Origin: Thiosymbion sp942492625
Lineage (GTDB): Bacteria > Pseudomonadota > Gammaproteobacteria > Chromatiales > Chromatiaceae
Length of the DNA: 64,000 bases
NCBI GenBank assembly: GCA_942492625.1
Contig: CALOFM010000012.1
Coordinates: 62,001-126,000, forward strand
Direction of reading: 5' to 3'
Positions 46,550-54,499 of this stretch are shown here, piece after piece (the first letter of the stretch is position 1; each line of letters begins with the position of its first letter). The position numbers and the translations under genes were made by a program. Under the pieces are notes generated by a model. That model worked only from the letters and a program-made list of their open reading frames with translations. It searched no databases and was not told the DNA's origin.

Positions 46550-47584
46550 ATGAACCAGAATATTTTGGCTGGAGCCATGAGTATCGCCCTCGCCATGGGC
46601 ACGGCAACGTCCGCAACCGCCGCCATGCAAGGCATGGGCGGCATGTCCGGAATGGGCATGGGCGGCATGAGCGGAATGTCCGGCATGGGTGGCATGGGCG
46701 GAATGGGTGGTATGGGCGGCATGTCCGGCATGTCCGGGCATGGGCGGCATGTCCGGCATGGGAGGCATGGGCGGCATGTCCGGCATGGGGGCATGGGCGG
46801 GATGTCCGGCATGGGCGGCATGAGCGGGATGTCCGGCATGGGCGGCATGTCCGGCATGGGCGGCATGGGCGGCATGAGCGGAATGTCCGGCATGGGCGGC
46901 ATGGGCGGGATGCGGCATGGGCATGGGCGGCATGAGCGGAATGTCCGGCATGGGCGGCATGGGCGGAATGTCGGAGGGCGGAATGTCCGGCATGGGTGGC
47001 ATGGGCGGGAATGTCCGGCATGGGCGGCATGGGCGGGATGTCCGGGATGTCCGGGATGTCCGGCATGGGCGGCATGAGCGGGATGTCCGGCATGGGCGGC
47101 ATGAGCGGGATGTCCGGCATGGGCGGCATGGATGTCCGGCATGGGCGGCATGGGCGGGATGTCCGGCATGGGTGGCATGGGCGGGATGTCCGGCATGGGC
47201 GGCATGAGTGGGATGTCCGGCATGGGTGGCATGAGCGGTATGTCCGGCATGGGCGGGATGTCCGGCATGGGCGGCATGGGCGGTATGTCCGGTATGGGCG
47301 GGATGTCCGGCATGGGCGGGATGTCCGGCATGGGCGGCATGGGCGGGATGTCCGGCATGGGCGGCATGAGCGGGATGTCCGGCATGGGCGGCATGAGCGG
47401 GATGTCCGGCATGGGCGGCATGGGCGGGATGTCCGGCATGGGCGGCATGGGCGGGATGTCCGGCATGGGCGGCATGAGCGGGATGTCCGGCATGGGCGTC
47501 ATGAGCGGCATGGGCGGCATGGGCGGGATGTCCGGAATGGGCGGAATGCAGGGCAACAAACCCTGGTATATGTTCTGGAAATAG
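46550..47584 (+). CDS. secreted Gly-Met repeat protein 1
   Basis: It starts at the ATG at 46550 (AGAGAGGACAGG upstream) with a signal peptide, MNQNILAGAMSIALAMGTAT followed by SATA-A. After this come only repeats of MGGMSG type; the 18-bp unit is ATGGGCGGCATGTCCGGC, with M-G-M-G-G variants. The end is MQGNKPWYMFWK. The repeat frame changes at about 46737, 46790, 46913, 47010 and 47130, and the last frame equals the first, so indels cancel overall. Read as one chain it would be ~340 residues with about one third Met. Near-lack of other residues suggests an extracellular, disordered, thioether-rich polymer. It has its own sigma-54 promoter and a terminator. Confidence 0.6.
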
Positions 47585-47617
47585 GCTTCCGCCGGTATAG
47601 TTAGCCCGAACAAAAAG

Positions 47618-47650
47618 GCCGCCATCGCTCAGTGATGGCGGCTTTTTTTT
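47618..47650 (+). terminator. strong intrinsic terminator after Gly-Met gene 1
   Basis: Nine-bp stem GCCGCCATC/GATGGCGGC with a 7-nt loop, followed by eight T. It is 34 bp after the stop. Confidence 0.95.
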
Positions 47651-48299
47651 GCGTCTAATTCAGAATGCTCCGAAGGGGTACACATACCTTTCGCACTCGG
47701 GTTATCGGTGACCGGATGTTCGCAAGCCCAGCTCTGCCGGGCTGAAGTCCGACCCACGAAACCGAGAATCGACCCGCTGATATGTTTTGATGTCAACAGT
47801 TGGTACTTAGTTTCGTAGCACTCCTCTTCGATTCTCTATTAAAAACAATTTGTTGCTGAGCCTGTGGGGATGTGGGCGAGAGGCCCGAGAGTGTGGTCAA
47901 CCTGTGGGCCGCGCCAGCGATGCGCTCGAGGAAATTCGACGGCATTTGGGCGCGGTCCATGGGTTGTCCACACGTCTTCAGCTCGGGGCGGTCCGCACGG
48001 ATGCGCACTCGTCCACATATCCACAGGCTGGCGAAGACGTTGCTGCAAACACATTGGCTCAGGACATACACGGCAGATTGCGACGGTGGATCATGCTGAG
48101 ATGCGTGGATTGGTTACCGACCGGACTTCACTACGTCACGGAGCTGGCCTTTTTCTACTCGCAGGGATCGGCGCTCGGGATGCCCGTTGGGGATTTTCCG
48201 AACGCCGCCGATATAGCGGTGACAAGGGTTCTCCACACCGGCCGCGTATGCCCTGAGTCAATGTGTCTGTTTCTCTTTCCTGTCCTGCTCGATCAAGAC
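47651..48299. other. non-coding stretch with DnaA-box-like cluster
   Basis: No convincing gene. An AT-richer part (about 47780-47855) is followed by several DnaA-box-like 9-mers: TGTGGTCAA (47892-47900), TTGTCCACA (47964-47972), TCGTCCACA (48009-48017) and ATATCCACA (48017-48025), plus CCTGTGG motifs at 47861 and 47901. A REP-like palindrome of the second family is at 47736-47758. Confidence 0.45.
47736..47758 (-). repeat. REP-like palindromic repeat, second family
   Basis: On the minus strand CGTGGGTCGGACTTCAGCCC is followed by GGC; 19 of 23 positions match 28603-28625. Confidence 0.5.
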
Positions 48300-48329
48300 T
48301 GATGTAATACGTGCTGGTGAGCCACCGCC

Positions 48330-49548
48330 TCAGCCCTCCTGCACCGCCAGGCGGGGCATCTCCTGGCGCACGATGTCCCAGATGAAGCCGGCCAGCTCGC
48401 GGGCGATGGCCACGCACACCAACTTGGTATTCTTCCCCGGCCCGGGTGAGGGTGCGATAGCGCCCGCATAGGCGTGTCCGGGCCTTCCAGGCGATCTGCT
48501 TGGCCTCCTGCGAGGCATTGCGCGCCTTGCCCTTGAGGTGCTTGGTCCAACGCGCCGGGAAGCGGTAGCTCCAGGCCGACTCGACGAGCATGCGCCGAGC
48601 ATGGGCGTTGCCCGTGAGGGTGATGCCCCCCTGGCGCCGGCGCGTGCCGGTGGAATGCTCGCTGGGCACCAGTCCGAGAAAGGCCATCAGCTGCTTGGGT
48701 GATTCGAAGCGGCTGATGTCCCCGAGCTCGGCAAGCAGGACGATCGCCGCCAGCTTGTCGACCCCGCGCAAGGCGATCAGGGAGTCGACCACCGGGGCCA
48801 GCGACCACTGCGCAAGGGCACGCATCAGATGATCATTGAGTTGGGCCACTCGCTCACCGGCGGCGCGCTCGGCAGCGATGTATTCCTCCAAGACCACTTG
48901 CTGCCAGGGATGCTCCATCTTCAACCCGGCCAGCCAGTTCTCGTGCGCCGGGGTCCAGCGGCTCTTGCCCCGCGGCCAGTGATAGCCGTGGCGCAGCAGG
49001 AAGGCATTGAGCTGCTGGCGCGCCTTGCGCTCCTGCCCCTTCATGTCGTCACGCGCGCGGCTCAGATCGCGCATCCGCTCCTGCTCCTGATCGGGGACCC
49101 ACACCGCCGTGAGATCACCCCCGCGCAGCAGCCGCGCCAGCTTCAACGCATCGCGTCGATCGTTCTTGATTCGCTCGCCCGGCGCCTTGGGGATTCGCGA
49201 TGGGGCGACCACTTGGCAGTCGTGGCCGCTGGCGAGGATCTGGCGGTAGAGCACATAGCCGCACGGGCCGGCCTCATAGCACAACAGCAGCAGTCCCCCG
49301 TCGTAGTCCGCGCTGAGCTTGGCCAGCAGCTTCTCGACCGTCTTGGGCTTGTTGGCGATCTCCCCGCGGTATATCGGCTCCTCTCGCCCCGGCTCGGCCA
49401 CCGCAACGGCGATCGTCTCCTTGTGCACATCCAGGCCCACATAGGCCGCGTGGCGCTCGCCGTTACCTGCGTTCACACCTGCGTCTCCTACAACCTCCAA
49501 CGCCGACGCCGTCTCGATCCGCTGCTGCGCTGGGTTAAACTCGTTCAT
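48330..49548 (-). pseudogene. IS110-family transposase, frameshifted
   Basis: It starts MNEFNPAQQRIETASALEVV. The RuvC-like DEDD domain is in AAYVGLDVHKETIAVAVAEP and RIKNDRRDALKLARLLRGGD. The transposase_20 domain is in LIALRGVDKLAAIVLLAELG and LGLVPSEHSTGTRRRQGGIT, with its serine in the S-E-H-S segment. After KARTRLCGRYRTLTRAG the correct C-terminus (NTKLVCVAIARELAGFIWDI ending VQEG) is in another frame and stops at 48330, so there is a one-base indel near 48440. IS110 elements have subtle ends, and I could not define them. Confidence 0.85.
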
Positions 49549-49709
49549 GACCTGCCCCCCTCAATGTGGCTCTGTGTTGATGGCATATTCCGTCCCCAAC
49601 ATCACCCACGAGCGTTGAGGACGGGCAGGTCAAAACATCATGTCTACCGGTATACATCCAGCTTGGGCTATGCTGTTAGTAACGATTTCGACCCAACGAG
49701 GAAGATGCC

Positions 49710-50228
49710 GTGAAGCGCTACAGGATCGCAGCAGCAATCGCACTTGGCGTTCTAATCCCGACCGCCTCTGCCTCCGCTTGGTGGCAGTGGCTCCACCAAG
49801 ACCTGCCCTATGCGCCGGGGCCCGGTTTATGGCTCTATCAGTATATCCCGCAAGGATCGGCACCAGGTCAGATGCAACCTTGGTTCTGGCACAACCAATC
49901 GATGCCTACCGGACCGACCGGCATCTGGTCCTCAACCATGCCCATGAGCAGTCTTTTCGTCGAGCAGTCTCATACCCCCTTGGGGTATGCCATCAGGGTC
50001 CGCACCGGACACCCGGGAACACAAGACATCGACATCGGCCTGGAAGGCCATGCCCTAGTCATCAAAAAGCGGGCGATGGCGCAAACCGCACCCGGCATGC
50101 CCGTACAGATGCAGCAATCTGGATGGTCGACCCAGTGGGTGTCGCTGCCAGCGGATGCCAACGTCTCAGCCCTGCGGATATCGCGGGGCAATGGAGTGGT
50201 CGAGATCTTCGTTCCCAGGGCACAATGA
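49710..50228 (+). CDS. secreted alpha-crystallin-like (small heat-shock) protein
   Basis: 172 residues from a GTG at 49710 with GAGGAAG upstream. Signal peptide RIAAAIALGVLIPTASASA. An N-terminal region rich in Trp, Gln, Met and Pro (WWQWLHQDLPYAPGPGLWLY) is followed by an Hsp20-like domain: GYAIRVRTGHPGTQDIDIGL, EGHALVIKKRA, then WVSLPADANVSALRISRGNG and VVEIFVPRAQ. The order matches the alpha-crystallin beta-sandwich, including the final V-x-I-F-V-P strand. Export of such a domain is unusual. It may be a periplasmic chaperone for the neighbouring secreted low-complexity proteins, which is an inference. Confidence 0.7.
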   Translation: MKRYRIAAAIALGVLIPTASASAWWQWLHQDLPYAPGPGLWLYQYIPQGSAPGQMQPWFWHNQSMPTGPTGIWSSTMPMSSLFVEQSHTPLGYAIRVRTGHPGTQDIDIGLEGHALVIKKRAMAQTAPGMPVQMQQSGWSTQWVSLPADANVSALRISRGNGVVEIFVPRAQ

Positions 50229-50256
50229 GAAACGACAGAAAGGTCGCGCAATTGAG

Positions 50257-51822
50257 TCAATCGCGGAGCAAAAACTGACGAACCGTCCCTGCTTCCAGAT
50301 CCAGCTCCAGAATGCGGTGATTGTTGGTATCAGCCACTAAAATGCGCCCATTCGATACAGCGACACCGCCTGGCTCGTTCAGCTGAGTCTCGGCAATAGC
50401 CCCAAGACGCCCACCGGGGTCTCCCGTCCCCAAAAGCGTAGTGACACGACCATCTTTCAGGTCCAGCAGCTTGATCTTGTGGTTGTAGGTGTCGGCGATC
50501 AACAGCCGGTCGGCGTCCAACAATGCGACGCCGGAGGCATGTTGGAGCTGGACATCGTCCAAATCGCCGTCCCGGTCGCCGAACTCGAAAAGGCCTTTGC
50601 CTACCAGGTTCTCCACCTCTCCCTCGTTCATCCGAATGCGCCGGATGGCCGATGCCTCCGCGTCGGCAACAAAGAGATCCTCACCGCTGCGGGCCAATCC
50701 GCTCGGCTGGCTGAAGCTCGCCTGATCAAGGGGCCCAGTGTCGATGCCCTCGCGCCGCGAACCCGCATAGGGCCGGATCCTGCCGTCATCCAGACCCAGG
50801 AGCCAAATCTGGTGATTCCCCGCCATGGCGATATAAAGGTCGCTCCCCTTCAGCGCCAGATCCCAGGGCGAGCGCAGATCCAGGTGCCGTGCGTCGTACT
50901 CCCCCTGCTCCAGCAGGCCGACCCGTCCGGTGCCGGCCAGCGTGGTGACACGCCCGCTCCCGAGGTCCAGGTGACGGACCGCATGATTGCCCGCATCCGC
51001 CACTAAAAGAATACCGTCCTCCCCGAACACCAGACCCTGAGGGGCGTTGAGCTGCGCCTCATCCGCCGCTGCGTCTTTCAGGCCGGGGGCTCCGGAGCCG
51101 AACGTCCGGATCACCTGCCCGTCGGCGTCCGCAACGATGATCCGATGATGAAGCGTGTCGCTGATCGCCACCTGGGAACCGTCGGAGCTGACGGCGATCT
51201 TCCCCGGGGCGGCGAGCATGGAGTCGGCGAAACGGGCCTTCTCCAGTGAGATCGGCAAAGGCCGCTCGTCAATCTTCTCCCGATACAGCTCTTCGATCTT
51301 GACGATGGCCCGGGTCAGTCGCTGCGCGTTGCCCTCTCCCGTGACGCGCCCGAGCCAGCGTCCATCCGGTGTGAACAGGGCCAACGTCGGCCAGGCACGA
51401 ACCCGGTAGCGTTCCATGAGCAACCAGTCCGGGTCGTTGACGATCGGGTGGCGGCGGTCGAGCCGCACGACCGTATTACGTAATGTCTCCAGGTTCTTCT
51501 CGTTGTCGAACTTCGGCGAATGGACGCCGACTACCGCGATCTTGTTTCCGAAACGATCCTCCAGCTGGCGCAGCTCTTCGATCACGTGGACGCAGTTGAT
51601 GCAGCCGTAAGTCCAGAAGTCCAGAATGACGATCTTTCCCGCCAGATCTCCTGCGGTCAACGGTCGCTCGACGTTCAGCCACTCCAGGCCTTCTGGAAAA
51701 GCCAGAGCTGGCGCACCCCGCGGTGAGGTTTGTGCCGATGACGATAAGAGCAAGGCACAGAGACAGATCAGCAGCGAGTACGTCCGGCGGTGGGAAGGAT
51801 GCCCGTTTCGCTCATTCATCAT
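50257..51822 (-). CDS. exported thioredoxin-like/NHL-repeat protein (NHLRC2 type)
   Basis: 521 residues. Signal sequence (SLLICLCALLLSSSAQ), then a TlpA-like thioredoxin domain (residues ~45-180) with redox motif C-I-N-C in FWTYGCINCVHVIEEL and the cis-Pro region RVRAWPTLALFTPDG. A six-bladed NHL propeller follows (residues ~210-515; LNAPQGLVFGEDGILLVADA, repeated NHxI/NHKI motifs). Such proteins are thought to handle thiol redox outside the cytoplasm. It is on the same strand as the molybdoenzyme cluster, 150 bp after the polyferredoxin gene, and could be its last gene. Confidence 0.88.
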   Translation of the reverse strand: MMNERNGHPSHRRTYSLLICLCALLLSSSAQTSPRGAPALAFPEGLEWLNVERPLTAGDLAGKIVILDFWTYGCINCVHVIEELRQLEDRFGNKIAVVGVHSPKFDNEKNLETLRNTVVRLDRRHPIVNDPDWLLMERYRVRAWPTLALFTPDGRWLGRVTGEGNAQRLTRAIVKIEELYREKIDERPLPISLEKARFADSMLAAPGKIAVSSDGSQVAISDTLHHRIIVADADGQVIRTFGSGAPGLKDAAADEAQLNAPQGLVFGEDGILLVADAGNHAVRHLDLGSGRVTTLAGTGRVGLLEQGEYDARHLDLRSPWDLALKGSDLYIAMAGNHQIWLLGLDDGRIRPYAGSRREGIDTGPLDQASFSQPSGLARSGEDLFVADAEASAIRRIRMNEGEVENLVGKGLFEFGDRDGDLDDVQLQHASGVALLDADRLLIADTYNHKIKLLDLKDGRVTTLLGTGDPGGRLGAIAETQLNEPGGVAVSNGRILVADTNNHRILELDLEAGTVRQFLLRD

Positions 51823-51973
51823 TCGAATTCATCAATATCGCGTCCCTAAGGCGCAAGAGTAGCCTACCTCAAAGGTTGGCCCGTTAAGATTGGAGGTCAG
51901 AAGCCGATCGGCCATAACCGCCCGCCGAGACTCGATCTGCGGCCGGAGGCCGGAGCTCTTGCAGGCCACCGCT

Positions 51974-53038
51974 TCAATCCAGCATCTGGTACAGAGTTCT
52001 GTGATGATCTGTCCTGAGACAGACCCAGCAGAGACACGCGGCTTGTGCGCCGGTAGCGGGGGCGTGAAACTCTGCACCGCACGCAGGGCAACGCCGCTCT
52101 TGTAACGGAATTCGAGTCTCCTGCTCCCGGTCCATGGGATTGACACGGACCGCATCCCGCTCACAGACGTCGGTACAAATGCCGCAACCGCTGCATCGTT
52201 CGGCGTGAATCAAGAAAAGGAGGTCATCCGGCGCCTCCGCATGCAGCTCGATCGCCTGTTGCGGACACAGCCGCGCACAGGCGTCACAACCGACGCAGAG
52301 CCCGGGGTCGATTCGAGGCACGTAGGGGAACAGGGAATCGGCGTCACCGCTTTCGAGCAACATACCCGGAGGCACGAAGGCTCCGATCACGTCCTCAATC
52401 GCCGCCGCCACCCGTTCCTTCGGGAGCTTGACGGAATTGCGGAAGAAGGCACGGCGATCCAGGGGCCGGGAAGCAGAAAGCTCGCGAACACGGCGAAACG
52501 TCTTGTCCCAGGCATCCGCCTCAAGATTCCGGTGCTTGAGCGGCTTCAGCCCGCGGGACGCCAGCAGGCGGTTGGCCTCATCCAGACGCTGCGTCAAACG
52601 CTTTGCCCCGCCCCTGTTACAGCCTTCACAGTCACCGCGGCTGGTAACGAGAAAGCTTGCGCCATCGCGGCGAAGCTGCAGCAGGTCCGACATCCCCAGG
52701 GTATGCAGGCAGGGCATCAAGCCATCGTTTCCGGTCCTTACGCCCGCGTGCTCACAGGCCGCAAAGGCGGCACCGCCCTGGTCGGTCGTCTTCAGTGACG
52801 CAGAGAACCGCCCTTCGATGGCCCCTTGCGGACAGGCAGGCACACAGAGGTCGCAGCCGTCGCATCTGTCCCTATCGATACCCAGCAGCTCGTCGTCGAT
52901 AACCCAGGCATCCCTGGGACAAGCATCCACGCAGGCCCGGCAGGAGGCCGTTTCCATGAGCGCATGGACACAGCGCTCGCCGATGACCTCGGGGAGCCTT
53001 GGATCGTTTGGGGCTGAGGCCAGCAGCTCACGCCACAT
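51974..53038 (-). CDS. polyferredoxin accessory protein of the molybdoenzyme cluster
   Basis: 354 residues. Four ferredoxin-type motifs: CRACVDACP and CDGCDLCVPACP near the N-terminus, CVGCDACARLCP and CSGCGICTDVCERD near residues 265-310. A final C-P-A-C and C-L-C-W-V-C pair is zinc-ribbon-like. A middle helical part (~130-240) includes SRGDCEGCNRG. It has no export signal, so it probably works in the cytoplasm in enzyme maturation or electron supply. It starts 2 bp after the stop of the TorD-like gene. Confidence 0.85.
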   Translation of the reverse strand: MWRELLASAPNDPRLPEVIGERCVHALMETASCRACVDACPRDAWVIDDELLGIDRDRCDGCDLCVPACPQGAIEGRFSASLKTTDQGGAAFAACEHAGVRTGNDGLMPCLHTLGMSDLLQLRRDGASFLVTSRGDCEGCNRGGAKRLTQRLDEANRLLASRGLKPLKHRNLEADAWDKTFRRVRELSASRPLDRRAFFRNSVKLPKERVAAAIEDVIGAFVPPGMLLESGDADSLFPYVPRIDPGLCVGCDACARLCPQQAIELHAEAPDDLLFLIHAERCSGCGICTDVCERDAVRVNPMDREQETRIPLQERRCPACGAEFHAPATGAQAACLCWVCLRTDHHRTLYQMLD

Positions 53039-53040
53039 GG

Positions 53041-53817
53041 CTACCAGGAGGGAGCAGTACCCGGCACGTAGGGTCCGGGGAGATCCACCGCGACGGAATC
53101 CTTGGGCCGCATGCGCTCGTCGATCTCCTCTCTAGAGGGGATGGGCTCACCCGTGGCGGCGGCCAACAGCTCCCTGAGCTCGGATAAATAGGCGGCAGTC
53201 AGTTGCACCAGCCCGGCGTAGAGGTACGTTTGGCAACGATTGCTCACGCGTTCGGCGAATTCATGAATCCAGCGCAGCAGGTGCTCATCCAGAAAACGAG
53301 CCACATCGGACAAAGCGGCATTACCCGCATCCGAAGCCATCATGTGCGCCGCAAAGCGAAGCTGATTGACCAGGTGATCGTCGGTGCGCTTGCGCCAATC
53401 TTCGACCTGAAGTCCGAAGCGTCCGTACCATCGGCGCACCTGGAACATGGGCTCCTGCATGGTAAGGCCCTCCGGGTCCAGCCACACGGACTCGCAGGGA
53501 AAGGCCTGGAGGCTGTTGTTCAGATAGATATCGGCATACTCGGCGGCGAGGATGTCGAGCGTTTGGTCGGTAAGCTCCTCGGGCAGGTCGATCAATCCTT
53601 GCCGGAGCAGGCCCATGGCCTCCTGGCCCGCTTCGCTCACAAGCATGAGCGCGAGGAAGTCCTCGCGGCAGTCCTGCCTCAGGGCCCGCACAAGCCCCTG
53701 GTCCAGCTCCTTGTCCTGCAGCAGCGCCAACGAGAGAAGGTCACCCGCCGCTGCGCTGCGGAAACGCAACAGGGGGGCCGCCCCCCCCTTATCCTGATCC
53801 GGGACCGGGTCCATCAT
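53041..53817 (-). CDS. TorD/DmsD-type chaperone
   Basis: 258 residues, all-helical. YADIYLNNSLQAFPCESVWL and the downstream E-P-M-F-Q-V-R-R-W-Y-G segment match the TorD-family core that binds Tat signal peptides of molybdoenzymes and holds them until cofactor is loaded. It overlaps the end of the Fe-S subunit gene by 4 bp, so it surely belongs to the oxidoreductase next door. Confidence 0.88.
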   Translation of the reverse strand: MMDPVPDQDKGGAAPLLRFRSAAAGDLLSLALLQDKELDQGLVRALRQDCREDFLALMLVSEAGQEAMGLLRQGLIDLPEELTDQTLDILAAEYADIYLNNSLQAFPCESVWLDPEGLTMQEPMFQVRRWYGRFGLQVEDWRKRTDDHLVNQLRFAAHMMASDAGNAALSDVARFLDEHLLRWIHEFAERVSNRCQTYLYAGLVQLTAAYLSELRELLAAATGEPIPSREEIDERMRPKDSVAVDLPGPYVPGTAPSW

Positions 53818-54479
53818 TCGACCTTACCCTTGCTGTGGGGCACGAACACGATGGACGGATTGGTCAGCTCGGGATTGGCGAAATTCTTGACCGCGCGTAC
53901 CGGTGTCTCCTGCGGACCGATTGCCTTGGTCTCGTACTGATTCTCCCGCAGCTTGTCGATGGGGCCTACATCCAGCACCCGCATCATGCAGGCCATCACG
54001 CAGTAGGGCTTGCGCCCGGCCTCGATCTCATCCACGCACAGGTTGCACTTGGAGACGATGTTCTGCTCCGGGATGAATTGGGGCGCACCATAGGGACAGG
54101 TTGCCTCGCAACGGCGGCAACCGATGCACAGGGTCGAATCGATATCGACGATTCCGTTGTCCTGGCGCTTCCAGATCGCGCCCGTCGGACAGGCCGGCAA
54201 GCAGGCAGGCTCGGCGCAGTGATTGCAGGACGTGTTCACCTTGTAAGCGTAGACGTCGGGGAAGGCTCCTCCCTCAATGTACTGTACCCGGCGGAAGCGC
54301 GGCCCCGGCGGCAGACCGTTCTTGTCCTTACAGGCCATCTCACAGGCACGACAACCGATACAGTCCACGTTGTTGTGCACGAACCCAAGCTGCATGTCGG
54401 GCACGACGGGCTTGTAGACTGTGAGCTTCCGGCGCTTAACGGCCTCTTTGATCTTTGCTTTGTCTTTTTTTTCAGCCAT
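53814..54479 (-). CDS. DmsB-type Fe-S electron-transfer subunit
   Basis: 221 residues from the ATG at 54477-54479. Sixteen cysteines in four ferredoxin motifs: CIGCRACEMACK, CNHCAEPACLPACP, CIGCRRCEATCPYG and CNLCVD...CVMAC, so four [4Fe-4S] clusters are expected. It has no signal peptide and would be co-exported with the Tat-borne catalytic subunit. It would pass electrons between a cytochrome or quinol route and the catalytic subunit. No DmsC-like membrane anchor gene is nearby; the pentaheme cytochrome may take that role. Confidence 0.92.
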   Translation of the reverse strand: MAEKKDKAKIKEAVKRRKLTVYKPVVPDMQLGFVHNNVDCIGCRACEMACKDKNGLPPGPRFRRVQYIEGGAFPDVYAYKVNTSCNHCAEPACLPACPTGAIWKRQDNGIVDIDSTLCIGCRRCEATCPYGAPQFIPEQNIVSKCNLCVDEIEAGRKPYCVMACMMRVLDVGPIDKLRENQYETKAIGPQETPVRAVKNFANPELTNPSIVFVPHSKGKVE

Positions 54480-54499
54480 GGATTGATCCTCCGAACCTG

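Noticed and set aside
46522..47625. Long antisense open frames through Gly-Met gene 1 giving Pro/Met repeats (MPPMPDIP type), and similar plus-strand frames through 58510-59557.
   Set aside because: The 18-bp unit lacks stop codons in all six frames, so long shadow frames arise automatically; only the Met/Gly strand has a signal peptide, a ribosome-binding site and a terminator.
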